This document shows, one piece after another, positions 23,501 through 34,379 of a stretch of 64,000 bases of DNA (position 1 is its first letter; each line of letters starts with the position of its first letter). Location of the stretch: positions 154,607,310-154,671,309 of the forward strand of contig NC_134837.1 in the NCBI RefSeq assembly GCF_004210375.1, in the 5' to 3' direction. Under the pieces are notes generated by a model. It was not told where the DNA came from. It saw only the letters and a program-made list of their open reading frames with translations, and did not search any database. The DNA comes from Tachypleus tridentatus. Its lineage: Eukaryota > Arthropoda > Merostomata > Xiphosura > Limulidae. A program made the position numbers and the translations under genes.

Positions 23501-23679
23501 AACTTGCTGTATTAAAAGAGTGTTCAGTCAGAAATTTGCATTTGACCATTTGTTGTGTGTGAAATTATCTGCCATGCAATCACGGATCTTTATGAAACTT
23601 CACAGGTAGCAACTGAACTTGTCTAAAAGGTTTGGGTCCATGGGGGGGTTAACCCCCAACCTCCCTGGCTATGCCCCTG
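20548..23679 (+). mobile_element. hAT-family transposon (ZMYM1-like), near-complete, inactive
   Basis: Ends are inverted repeats starting CAGGGG (20548 'CAGGGGTGCAGCCAG', 23679 reverse 'CAGGGGCATAGCCAG'), flanked by a perfect 8-bp target duplication TTTCCACT (20540-20547 and 23680-23687). Plus-strand fragments encode a transposase with a TTF-type start (MSSLKKQKTLHRFFKP at 21118), 'KYHSGPMFVGETDEEPINND', 'FSILADKTTDISGIEQFSLC' (catalytic D region), 'GYNGATSMSGKFNGVQRHI', 'CPTQWVERHNSV', and the C-terminal dimerisation motif 'LPVSTTSVEHSFSTLRRLK'. About five stops or frameshifts, including one at an A-run near 22468, break it. The intact target duplication and mild decay mark it as relatively young. 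Confidence 0.93.
21011..21069. repeat. near-perfect hairpin in the hAT 5' region
   Basis: 21018-21039 and 21041-21062 are exact inverted copies of 22 bp ('ATTGGTGCCATCTATAGTGA' + AT) separated by one G. AGTAC continues the stem on both sides. It lies 56 bases before the transposase start codon. Confidence 0.95.
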
Positions 23680-23687
23680 TTTCCACT

Positions 23688-24390
23688 AAAATGTCCCCAG
23701 ACTGTAAGTTTTTTTACCAATTTAGGTGAGCCAGCAAACCCTTCCAAACCCTTCTGAATAAGAAATGGAGACATCTGCCCTGAGGGTTTTTCAGTTAAAG
23801 AATGTATAATTAAAAATTGCAGGACAGATTCAAGTTGCGAGTTTGACTATACAGAGTCATCAGTGTGCAGTCGTTTGCCAGTAGTCAAATTTTTCTCTAT
23901 GCTGTCATGCTTGTTTTTTTTTATTTGAGGGGTATCCATAATAAAACAAAAAGAACAATTCAGTGCCCACTGACCCCACTCACCATAAAGTCCTATGAGG
24001 GGACACACTACAGTGCCATATAAAGTCACTGTACCGACGACAGGGTTTCGTGAGCACTATACCCAAACACCAGTATCAGACATAATGTTCACTACACCTG
24101 TTGAGGACATCCTATGCTAACACTCAGATAACCCTGGCCCAAATTGACTACCCAACTGATCTTGGGGGCCACCCCAAGACTGCCTGTCTACAGGAATTCA
24201 AGGCCAAAGTGGTGTGTTGGAGTTGGACCCTTCAACCACTGGGATCCTCTTCTCCCCCCTTCATGGGTCACCATGCATGGCAGACATGAAGGTGGATGTT
24301 TAGATCCCAGAGTAAGTAAACTGAGAGAACAGAACCCTGGGAGGTCCCCTCACCATGTACAGGAATCCACATCAAGGGGCATTTTCTATT
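23688..24390 (-). mobile_element. LINE 5' UTR and ORF1 start, split from 20547 by a hAT
   Basis: Minus strand has a non-coding leader (24390-23960) and then ORF1 from a start at about 23937 (MDTPQIKKNKHD, then SIEKNLTTGKRLHTDDSV). The frame stops soon after and resumes beyond the hAT insertion at 20546. Leader plus basic, proline-rich start is typical of jockey-like ORF1. Confidence 0.75.
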
Positions 24391-24399
24391 GAAATATTT

Positions 24400-24791
24400 A
24401 TGGAATATATATATATATATATTGTGAATGGTATATGCATTGAAATTTAATGTATCTGAAAACGAGTTCCAGATAGAGATCAGCTAAAGTAAATAGAAAT
24501 GGATGGATCTTAAATGTAATAAAAAATTTTCAAAGTACAAACATTTACACAAAAGATGGTGAGGGATATAAAAATTATATCATTTTTTCACCAGTAAAAT
24601 AAGATATTATATGGGAATGATGAATATTAGAAAAATAAACAAATAGTAAATCATGAAGTACTCAAACTGTAAGATCAGTACAGCCAAGCACAACAATGAA
24701 TTCTTACATTTAATAATATTGCTTTTTGGTCTCTCTCATTAGGATAACAGGTTCAAAGGAAAACAAAATAGTTTAGTGAAATAACAGTACA
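24400..24791. other. no recognisable feature; short (AT)n
   Basis: An (AT)n run at 24403-24422 follows the LINE leader. The last PAK residues (PLSSLTPLI region) would be expected here on the minus strand and were not recognised. Confidence 0.4.
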
Positions 24792-24921
24792 CAAACAATT
24801 CACAGCTTCTGAACTCCTAAAGGCATGGTATGATTTCGTGGAAATGTGTTTAGAGACAGATGGGAGAAATATTTTTTTTTTTAACGTCCAGCTTCCCATT
24901 TCTGGCTATGAGATCAAATAC
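24792..24921 (-). pseudogene. Pak: PAK relic, C-lobe exon
   Basis: Starts after TCCTTTATCAG, in phase with the previous exon, so the junction reads PLM-VFDLIARNGKLDVKKK, then NISPICL before a stop. PAK has 'LYLIATNGKPDIK.K.KLSP'. Beyond it only traces (PCL, then EFRSCELF) resemble 'CLE...KR.SA.ELL'. Confidence 0.75.
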
Positions 24922-25371
24922 CTGATAAAGGAGTGGGACTTCATGACTATATGTATGAGTAATGTGCAAAGTCTTGTTTTCATCTTTATCATTATAGCTG
25001 TTCCCTGTAGTTGCTGAAAGACATCTTTGAATAAAGAAAACAATTGTGTTTTGAATTTTAAAAAATATAACTTTCAAGAATTTGGGTGTTGTGATCATTT
25101 CTATGAGAAAAATTATAATGGAAACCTTTGTCTTTAAGTGAAGCAAAGCATTAATTCACACAAATTCTTTAAGGATCTTGAAATTTATTATGAAATACTT
25201 TAATTTTATCCAGTGGAAAACTCTCTTAGATTTATTAAATCAAAATTTTCTACTATCATCTCAAAGTATTTACACAAAAATGAAAAAAGGGGAGATATTC
25301 AAATAAGGAGAAAGTTGAAAATTCAATCTTCTCTTTCTCCTTGGCTGTAAATATTGCTTGGCAACACTTAC

Positions 25372-25568
25372 CATGAGAGGATCTGTATTAAAATAAGGAG
25401 GTCCACCTTCAATCATCTCAACAGTCATCATTTCAAATGACCAGATGTCAACTTCAGGCCCATATTACTTCATTGTTACAATTTCTGGAGCCATCCAGCA
25501 AGAAGTGCCAGCCATTGTTGTTTGTTTACTTCAATCTGGTGTTATTACAGCACATTATCCAAAGTCAG
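25372..25568 (-). pseudogene. Pak: PAK relic, activation-segment exon
   Basis: 197 bp between CATCATGCAG and GTAAGT. Reads DFG, stop, CAVITPD, stop, SKQTTMAGTSCWMAPEIVTM, K, stop, [34 protein letters not shown] and APE are kept; the conserved glycine after DIWS (DxWSxG) is E. Three stops. This is the most diagnostic exon: 'TM.GT..WMAPE(I/V)V' and 'YGPxVDIWS..I' are PAK signatures. Confidence 0.92.
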
Positions 25569-28172
25569 CTGCATGATGGAAAGAATAAAAAATAATAAAG
25601 TTTTCGTGTGAGAAAAAATGAAGACAGAAATGACTTGGAGATAATTTCAAGTTAGCCTTACAAAATTAACTTAAGGCATATTAATAATTGTCACAGTTTT
25701 GTAGTCAGTTTGTTAGTATCAACTTAGGTAGCAAAAGTTTAAGATTGTTAAAATTACTTTATCTTTATCCAGTTGTATAACATCCTTTCTTGAGTGTGTT
25801 AAGTTTACATTTTTTTTTGTCCATTCTCCTCCTGTAAAATCACATGTGTAACAAAACTATCTTTTCAATATCCAGACTTATAATTTATAACAAAATAAAA
25901 TTTTATTATCATTTGTTACAGATAAATCAATAAAAAGACAAATTCAAATAGTTAACTCTAATTTTGATTTGTTCTGTTCAATAACAAAGTTTGATTGTAA
26001 AATAAAAATGATTAATAATACAAATGCACAAATAAAATTTGTCAACATACACAAATTTGTTCAAGTTTGTTGCTTAGTTTCAGAACAAATAATTTGTAAT
26101 AAACTGTTGTTTTGATGTTACTTGTGTTAAAAGGTAAAATCCAACTAAATACACAATATGTATCTCTGGATGGCTGCTATGAATGTAAACATTTTTATTA
26201 ATAAAGCATAAAACAATGTTTATACCTTCTTAGGTTATCTTCAAATCATCATTAACCTCACATACCTTCAAGTCATCTGTGATAATTTCTTTCATTAAAG
26301 ACAGCTAGCAAGTTACTTGGTACATGATTGTATTATTGGTAATAAGCACATGTAAAACTTGATTTTTATGTCAACTTATTGTCATACTCATTAACAGAAT
26401 AATACATAGCTGTGTCATGTTGGTGGTTTTGTTTCAATATATAGTGTAAGTTTTCCAAGAAAAATCAAATTAAGATGAGAAGATATTCAATGCTTTACAC
26501 AACTAGATAAAATATTTTTGGTTATGCTTTATATTTCAATAATATTTAAAAATTTTGATATTAAAGTAAAAATGAAGAAAATAAAGAGCCACAGCATAAA
26601 ATATCAAATATAACAGCAAGTATTTAAGATAAATAAAGAATGGATACATATTATCTTAAAAAAATAAAGATATATCAAAGGTAGACATTTTGTACTGAAC
26701 AGAGAAATTGGAAACACACTGATGCACATATAAATATTTTATATTTCTTAGTAAACATGATTTGTATATCATCAAGTAAATTACAGCTATCATGTAAGGT
26801 TTCAACACCTTCATAATACATGTTTATGTTCACTTAAGAATGGAATAAATAATTTTAATAACAAAAATCATGGTATAAACACTGAATGCTGGAAAACATT
26901 AAAATCCAGCAGGTTTAAAAACTGTTATAACAATGAATACATACAATTTTTTTTAAATATTGTTATTTTATCCAGGTGTGTGAGAAACAGTATTTGAAAT
27001 CTATCTTTTGTCTCCAACTAGTTAGAACCAAATACGATTTCACTGAATAACAGAACTGATCAGTTTGCCTGAATGGTAAGATATATAAGTGTCCGTGAAA
27101 CTATCTATAAGATAAAATTTACTAATCATTACAACCTAAATGTTGTAAACTGCTGAAATTTTGTACAAGTCCTAAATTATATGTGCATATGCACATGGAT
27201 GAATGGTACTTTGGTGCACATCTTCAGAGGTCTTTTGGTATGGGAGCAAAATTTTAGGTTTCTAAAATCTGAAGATATGGCTGTCACATATTCTTTCCTA
27301 TATGTTTTTCCCAAGCTTTTTTCTACAAAGATGTACATACATGTGAATAAGTAATAAAACCCAGATGCACAACCTGAGAGTCCACTTAATATTGGTGCAA
27401 ATTTTCAGGTTTCTAGGCTCTATCCTTTGGAGATATGGTGGTCATACACATGCAGACACAAACTCTTCTATTAGTATAGGTAAACAATGTTATTAGCATA
27501 ATACTGCTCACATAATATACACAGTAGATTTTTCATGTTTCTAGTTTATCCAGAAAGACTAGGCCACCACCTGCAGTAAATTTTAAATGTGTATTCTTTG
27601 CAACTTAAATGAGTTTTGTCATTTAGAGTATTATAAATTCTAAAACTAAAGTTTTAGTCTATTTTAAGACTGAACTATTTGTTAAGGTTTTATTTTATTT
27701 GAACTATCAGCCCTTTCTTATTCTTATTCTTTTTCAAATTAACAACTTGTATGATAGAAGATTAAAATTATGCTATACATTTAAACATCAAAGGCATAAG
27801 TTTTCACTGATATTCAGTACAGTTATATCTTGTCAATAATAAATTAACAAGAATATTTGTAAATTTGTTGAAGATGTGCTTTCCTATAATGCACTGGAAG
27901 TGAAGAAAGAGCCACACAGTTTACACTATGATAACCACATCAATTTTACACGGAAATTCACTATTACTGGCTGAAATGTTATTTGAAATATTTTTATTAC
28001 TCAAGATATTAAAGGTTTAGAAGTGTCCAATTTTGTTACCATGTTTAGAGAGTTTTAAAAAGGAACTACAATAGTTATTGAACAGATTTTGAAAAATTAC
28101 TATAATCAGACATCTTCTGTAAAAAAAAAAAAACCCTCTATCAAAAACAATCAATATATCATGCTTCTTTAC
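25569..28172. other. intron region of the PAK relic
   Basis: AT-rich. The exon with HRDIKxxN should lie here; no trace was found, so it is deleted or too eroded. Confidence 0.5.
27120..27485. repeat. unclassified dispersed repeat, two related halves
   Basis: Two halves share 'TTTTAGGTTTCTA'/'TTTCAGGTTTCTA' and 'GAAGATATGG'/'GGAGATATGG', and it ends 'TCTATTAGTATAGGTA'. The form resembles the 3' end of a LINE or related retroposon. No coding capacity. Confidence 0.45.
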
Positions 28173-28260
28173 CAACTGTTGATATTTCATTTTCAGACAG
28201 ACAGATTCACATGAGAACATTATTCAAAGAGCCAAGTACCAAATAATATTCCATTATCAC
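28173..28260 (-). pseudogene. Pak: PAK relic, hinge exon
   Basis: 88 bp between a TTTGTCTAG acceptor and a GTAAAG donor. Reads VIMEYYLVLGSLNNVLM, stop, ICLSENEISTV against PAK 'VVMEYLAGGSLTDVV..CMDE.QIAAV'. Entry phase 0 matches the previous exon; exit phase 1 matches PAK. One inserted residue after EY and one TGA. Confidence 0.75.
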
Positions 28261-28487
28261 CTAGACAAATAAAGTTTAAAATTTCACTTGTATATTATTC
28301 TTTAATAAATTCATATATAAATAATAAGACAGAATATTTTTTCCCTTACTTAAGATTTTGCCAGTAATCATATATCTAATTCAAATACCCACACCAAAGT
28401 TCTTCCAATAATTTTTCATGAGGTAAAAAATAAAGTAACTATACTGCTTCAGCACTCTTTTAAGAATTAGATTATTATTATCTAGAA

Positions 28488-31400
28488 CAGTGTTTACAAA
28501 AGCATGATACGTGTACCTCTGGTATCACACAAGATAATTTTAGGTGGTACATGGATTAAGATTTTCATTTAATGATGGTATGTCTGAGCCATCACAGATT
28601 ACTGGTTAAGAACAGGATTTATAAAGTGTAATGGTAAAGATTGTAATGAAAATGTGATAAAGTGGTGATAGCTGTAAGAACCAATTTAATGAATCACCAA
28701 AACTGTTTCATAGTGTTGTAAAAGTACCAGCTGCAAAGAAGCCAAAAATATCATGTAAATGTGATGAAAATTATTTGTAAATTGGATTTTGATGGACAAG
28801 CAATAAAAGAAAGCCTATTTCATTATGTGCCATACATATGGAGATCTCAAGCATCATTTTGAAACAAACTATGAGGAATACCTCATTACACATTACCATG
28901 TGTAAGCTATTGAATTTTTCAAAGAAAAGGGAAAGGACATTCCAGTCTCCCAGACTGCACAGTGTAGCAGGGGATGATGATGTGAAGTCTGTGGAAACCT
29001 CTTTTATAGTATCATATCCAAAGCTATTGGAGTAATAGGAGAGATACTAATCAAACCTCTTGCCAAAGAAGTGATGATGGGAAGCAATGCAAGCTAAACA
29101 ATAGATATATGCTCATTTCAACAACCTAAATATATCATTCCAAGGCAAGCTTATATCAGTATTCTACATGCAAGACAAAATTAATGCAATGATTGCAAAA
29201 CTGGAGTTACGGGATACATATTTTGATTGTGGTGAACTGGATTCCTTTCCATTTTTCATTTACGTGGCTATGAACTTATCTGAAGCACTTGCTGAAAATA
29301 TTTTGAACATAATGAAGAGACACTTGAAGGACTTCATGAAAGATTTTCATAAGTATTTTTCCAAACATGATGACAGCTGTGAGTGGACGAGGAACTACTT
29401 TTTCATCACTTTGCACACATTACCAAATAACTTGACACCTTGAAAAACATAACAGCTTCTGGAGATCACTTCACATTGTGTCTTGAAGTAAAAGTCACAT
29501 TATTTTACTTAGGTATTGATGCACAGTATCCAACCTTGTCACAGAAGGCAATTAGGTATCTTTTATCCCTTCCTACTAAATTGCATACACATGCGAGTTG
29601 GGATTGCCAGTGATGGTTAATGTCAAAACTTAAAATGGAATTTTATTTTCAATGTAGAACCTTATCTTCATCTTAAACCAAACTACATCAAACTGAATAT
29701 TTCTTTACTGCTGTCTCGTTCTAAACAGTTACATTCTTCTCATTGAGAAACTTATTTTTGGGGATTCATTTTTAAACCGATTATATTTATTATTAGTTAT
29801 AGCATGAATTGTGAAGTTATTTTCACTTTGTTATTACAATGTCATTTTGACATGAGAAAAATAATATTTTAAAATAAATACACTAAAACCTGTTTAAGCC
29901 AGAAATCTGTACAAGCCAAAAATATAAAAATTTTGCAGCATTATCTTAAGATTTCTCTTATAAAATGACCTCTAGATGGTGGAACCTGCATAATGCTGAT
30001 AGAAAATTATCTTTTCCCAACCTCATCTACCAACAGGTAGAATTAGAACCTGAGTAAGGCAGAAAAATGTTTTTGATTAAATATTAATTTCTTATTTGAT
30101 TAATAATTTCTTTAAATATTTGTAAATTCTTATTTAATTAATAATTTGTTTAAATATTAATAAATTCTCAGACATTTTGTTACAGCAAGTATTGGTTAAA
30201 TATATTCTGTTCATTTTTCTGCCGTCATTTTTCCAAAGGTTGTCATTCGAATAAATGATTGACTGTACATTTGGTTGCATTTGCTGATGGAAAACTAGAG
30301 AACCCATGGGTAACAGATGAAAGTGAAAATCTTCACTGTTTCAAAAATTTAAGGAAGAATCAACTTCCTGTGAAATGGAAAGCGAATAATAAAGCATGGA
30401 TGGCAAGTGCTATATTTGAGGAATTTTTGAACAAATGCAACAAAAGAATGGAACAAGAAAATAGGAATATTCTACTTTTCCTAGATAATGCAACTTGTCA
30501 CTCAAAAGTTCAACTTTCAAATATTTGTTCAGTCTTTCTATCTCCATGTACAACATCAGTTCTACAGCCACTAGATTATGGAATTGTACAGTTTATAAAA
30601 TTGAAATACAGAATATTGATCCATATTATTGCAAACATGGTCAACTGTAAGAGAGCATCGGAAATGACCATGAAAATTAATGTGTTAGATGCAATTGCAT
30701 TTTTAAGTCATTCAATCAAATGCATAAAAATGAATGTGTAATAAAGTGCTTTCGAAACTGTGGATTTATTCTTGAGAAGTTATTTGTTATGATGATTCTA
30801 GTGAAATCCAAACTTTGATTGAGAAAATTAAAGCAGATGATTCTGTAAATGTGGAAAGTTTTGTGAACAAGAATGTTTTTACAGAAACTGATGAAATTGA
30901 TTTAAAATCTATAATAAAATCGCAAGATGGTAACAGTGCGAGAGATTCAGAAGATGAACAAAATGGAAAAGATAGTGAGGAAATAGAAATTCCTTCTTCA
31001 TCGCAAGTGATAAGTTATATTAACGCTATCAAATTGTATGCAAAAATTAAGGGGGAAAATGAACTTCATGAAAAGGCCATAGAATTGATGTTCTCTTTTA
31101 ACCGCATGAGAAAGCCCATTAAAACAAACAAACAGTTGAATTTGGACACTTTCTTCAAATAAATTTAAGGTTTTGTGTATTTATGTATATTTTGAATGTC
31201 TATTTTTGTTCTTATTCTGATAAATATAGCAAAAACAGTATAATAAGTTTATCCACAAACATCTCACTTCCCTTGAGTCAAGCATTTTCACGTTCCGCTC
31301 AAAAATTATATATAATTAAGGAAATACATGCTCACTGTATAAGCTGGAAAAACTGCTTAAGCCAGAAGTTTTATTCGGTCCGGTGCAATTCTGCCTTAAA

Positions 31401-31611
31401 CATATTTTACTGTATTACGGTAAGTGATACTGCTTTTCCTTTTATCCTTGTGTTATGAAATTTCCTTTTCAAATAAATTTATTTAAATCAAAAAGTGAAT
31501 TTGTTTTAAAGAAAAATATGAAGTGAAACTTAAATAATATTACAAGTGGCACTCAGATACATAAAAAGTCAGGAAGGTGGTACATGAATGACAGAAGATT
31601 GAGAAACACTT
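28488..31611 (+). mobile_element. hAT transposon (ZBED/Charlie-like), interrupted by pogo
   Basis: Inverted ends AGTGTTTAC (28489) and reverse AGTGTTTCTC (31610) are flanked by ATCTAGAA / ATCTAAAA, a plausible 8-bp target duplication with one mismatch. Internal plus-strand fragments fit a ZBED5/SCAND3-type hAT transposase: 29168-29443 reads YMQDKINAMIAKLELRD, then HLKDFMKDFHKYFSKHDD and EWTRNYF, which corresponds to the region before the C-terminal domain. Many stops. The pogo element 29881-31412 lies inside it, so the hAT is older than the pogo. Confidence 0.75.
29881..31412 (+). mobile_element. pogo/Tigger element nested in the hAT
   Basis: Flanked by TA (29879-29880, 31413-31414) with imperfect inverted ends: left 'CACTAAAACCTGTTTAAGCC', right in reverse 'CAGTAAAATATGTTTAAGGC'. 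The 5' transposase is deleted. 30259-30741 gives the DDE region (KWKANNKAWMASAIFEEFLN, NILLFLDNATCHSKVQLSNI, TTSVLQPLDYGIVQFIKL: motifs LDN and QPLD). 30815-31162 gives the acidic C-terminus ending KQLNLDTFFK, a PCNA-interacting-peptide (QxxLxxFF) as known for pogo transposases. The upstream HTH/CENP-B part is missing, so it is inactive. Confidence 0.85.
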
Positions 31612-32611
31612 ATCTAAAAAGAAGTGTTCTTCATTGAAAAGAATTCTATTTCAAAAGTGTTAAAAAAGAATGAATTTGTAAAGAATAGTTTCTTACTTCT
31701 TTGTTTTTCTTCAATTCCTCCTCATGTTCATTTTTCTACCTCAAGATTTTTTAAATGATTAGAAGTACAATCTTTAATATAAGACTAAAACTGTGATATG
31801 ATCCAAAACATTTATAAAGAATTGCATTGGTTTTGTAATTTGCTTGTAACACACTAAACAATGTTTAAAGTATTCCAAATAATGATGCATTTAAGTATAT
31901 CATACAAGCTACAAATAATTTCAACAACCAAACCACAAATAAAAAAATGTGAACCAAAACATGCATAAAAGATGAATAAAGTAATGTTGTAAAAATACAG
32001 TGTTATAGCTAAATCTTGTTCTGGTGAGAGAAGTTATTGGTAGGAGCACAGAATTTAAGTTATTTTAAAGTCATATGTATATGTAGTGATATAGATGTGG
32101 GACGTTGTGGGCTTCAGCACCCACATCTCACTCTCCTGCTTTCTAAATTTCTCATGTAAGACTAGCAAATTGGAGGTTAAGGTTGAAAAACAGTGTCTCC
32201 CCGTTGCAATATGGGTCCTACTTCATCAGTCGCCTCCAAAACCTAGGATACAGTTTTTAATCCCACATTGTAGCTTGTACCCTAGGATCTTTTTTTTTTT
32301 AAATATGCAGTATACTTAGCTCAATTTGAATGTGTTTTGTTTATGGCTTGAAAACTTATGGTTACATATAAAATGAAATGAAAATCAGTGTATCAAAAGC
32401 AATTGTGGCTACAAACACACGCTCTCACATTAAAATTATCATGTATTATGTATAACCAAAATTTTAAAAAAGCAAACCTGTGAGAGTGATATGTAAAACT
32501 ATTCTTAAACCCATAGTGTTATTCAAAATTGTCCTACTACATATAATAGGTATTACCTTAATGTATACTCTACAGAATGTAAAATTAAAATTACAGGAGG
32601 ATTAACTAATA

Positions 32612-34162
32612 CACTGCTGGCCAAAATCTTAAGGTCAATGAACATAAAGAAAAAATATACATTTTGTGTTGTAAGACTCAACCACTAATTTGAGTAAAAG
32701 TTTGAAAAATGAAAAATAAGAAAAAGGAAAATAAAATTAAAATTTTTAGCATTTAATAGGGAAAATGTGAACACTATGAAATTAGCCTAAATACCAACTG
32801 GCCAAAAGTTTAAGACCATACCAAAAAGAAGTCCTAAGCAGGGTAAAAAATGCCCAACAAGAGATCTTAGTAGTGAGCTGCATTGAGAACAACTGCAAAC
32901 AATCGCTTTGGCATGGTCGATATAAGCATTTGCAGAAGGCTGGTTGGAATGTTATTCCAAGTGGTGAAGATGGCTTCACAAAGACCATGTACTGTTTGGA
33001 ATTGACGTCCATTTTTATAGACTTTCCTTACCATCCACCCCCAAACATTTTCAATGGGGTTCAGTGTGGGCGAACACGCTGAATAGTCCAAAAGAATCAT
33101 GTTATTCACCATGAAAAAGTCCTTTGTCCTGCAGGCATTGTGGATTGCAGATCCAGTCATTTCCATACAAGTGAGGGCCTTCAGTCAATAAAGATGCTCT
33201 CTTCACCATGCCAATGTAGCCAGCTGCTATTTGATGCCCTTGTATAACCTGAAGCTCCATTGTTCCATGGAAGGAGAAAGCACCCCAGATCATGATGGAA
33301 CCTCCTCCACTGTGTCGTGTATAAAATGTCTGATGTGGGATATCCTTATCATGCCAGCAACGTTGGAAGCCATCTGTACCATCCAGGATAAATTTTTTCT
33401 CATAAGAGAACAAAATCTTTGTCCACTTTTCTACATCCCATGTTTGGTGCTTCTCAGCAAAATTTAACCGAGCTGTTTTGTGGTGTGGAAGGAGGTGTGG
33501 CCTTTGAAGACGTTTACAGTTTTTAAAGCCTTTCTCTCATAGATTCTGTCTTATTGTTCTTGAGCTACATTCTGCATCAGTAAGGGCCTTAATCTGGTTC
33601 GATGATCAGCTGGTGTCCTGCCGGAAAACCCGTCGAATCCTCCTGCTCAACGCCGGCGAAATTTTCTGGGTTGACCATTTGAAATTCTCATTCTGTATCC
33701 CTCAGGGTCTTTTAAGAAACTTGCAACAGCAGTTTTACTACATCCAATCTCACCAGTGATGGCACGTTGAGAGAGACCTTCCTTTTGCAACTCGACAATT
33801 CTGCCGAGTTCAAACTCTGTCAACTTTTTAGCCTTTGCCATGTTTTTATCTAATGTAACACAGGAGATGACAGTGGGAGATGTTGACAACACTAATGCTT
33901 GAACACAAATGACTAAATTTTGTTACGTGTTTACTGATTATCACTTCGTTTCAGTGTGGGCTTAATCTTTTGACCAGCTTGTATTTGGACTAATTTCATA
34001 GTGTTCATTTTCCCTATTAAATGCTAAAAAAGTTGTTTTTTTATTTTCCCTTTTTCTATTTTCATCTTTTGCAGCTCTTCTCAAATAAGTGGTTGAGTCT
34101 AACAATACAAAATGCATATTTTTTCTTTATGTTCATTGGCCTTAAGATTTTAGCCAGCTGTG
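32612..34162 (-). mobile_element. Tc1-like element with ~185-bp inverted terminal repeats
   Basis: TA target duplications at 32610-32611 and 34163-34164. The ends, 'CACTGCTGGCCAAAATCTTA' and reverse 'CACAGCTGGCTAAAATCTTA', match for about 185 bp inward. Minus-strand fragments encode a Tc1 transposase: N-terminal helix-turn-helix (33892-33647: LTEFELGRIVELQKEGLSQR), then [20 protein letters not shown], and the third catalytic block SPTLNPIENVWGWM (D34E type). Frames are broken between blocks. It sits in the PAK relic's intron, 23 bp from the exon. Confidence 0.93.
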
Positions 34163-34185
34163 TATGTAACACTAAGAACACTTGC

Positions 34186-34372
34186 CCAGAGTTCATCTCT
34201 TACAAGGTAACTATCCACATAGTTCACAATGTTCGGATGTTTCACATCACACAATATTAATAGTTCAGTAATTAAACATTCTTTATTAGGTTGCTTAGTT
34301 AGATAAAGCATCTTAACAGCAACTTACAACTAAGTTCCTCTATCTATTGCTTTATATACACCTGCTGAACCA
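34186..34372 (-). pseudogene. Pak: PAK relic, exon with glycine loop and VAVK lysine
   Basis: 187 bp after a TTGTTTTAG acceptor. It reads GSAGVYKAIDRGT, stop, L, stop, then VAVKMLYLTKQPNKECLI and TELLILCDVKHPNIVNYVDS, YLVRDELW. PAK has 'VAIKQMNL..QPKKELIINEI' and 'NPNIVNYLDSYLVGDELW' here. Two stops (TAG, TAA) replace glutamines. The exon ends phase 0 before GCAAGT, a GC-type donor or a mutated GT. A Tc1 element ends 23 bp further on. Confidence 0.87.
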
Positions 34373-34379
34373 CTAAAAC

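Larger units (their letters stand above)
24792..34372 (-). pseudogene. Pak: p21-activated kinase (group I PAK) gene relic with introns
   Basis: Four minus-strand exons rebuild the order of a PAK kinase domain: glycine loop and catalytic lysine (34372-34186), hinge (28260-28173), activation segment to DxWS (25568-25372), and C-lobe (24921-about 24792). PAKs are serine/threonine kinases downstream of Cdc42/Rac. Acceptors, donors and codon phases fit the known PAK exon layout, so this is a decayed copy of an intron-bearing gene. The exon carrying HRDIK, expected between 28172 and 25569, was not found. Every recognised exon has stops. The 5.9-kb intron 28261-34185 holds a hAT, a pogo nested in it, and a Tc1; without them it would be about 1.25 kb. 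N-terminal PAK exons (CRIB) were not recognised upstream. Confidence 0.85.

Noticed and set aside
24800-24865. Plus-strand words ASELLK and DFVEMCLETD, which look like the PAK C-terminus
   Set aside because: They are in the wrong order and on the strand opposite to all PAK exons. The minus strand gives the expected continuation, so this is coincidence.
32873-33467. Plus-strand frames at 32873-33082 and 33231-33467
   Set aside because: They overlap the minus-strand Tc1 transposase and are its antisense shadows.
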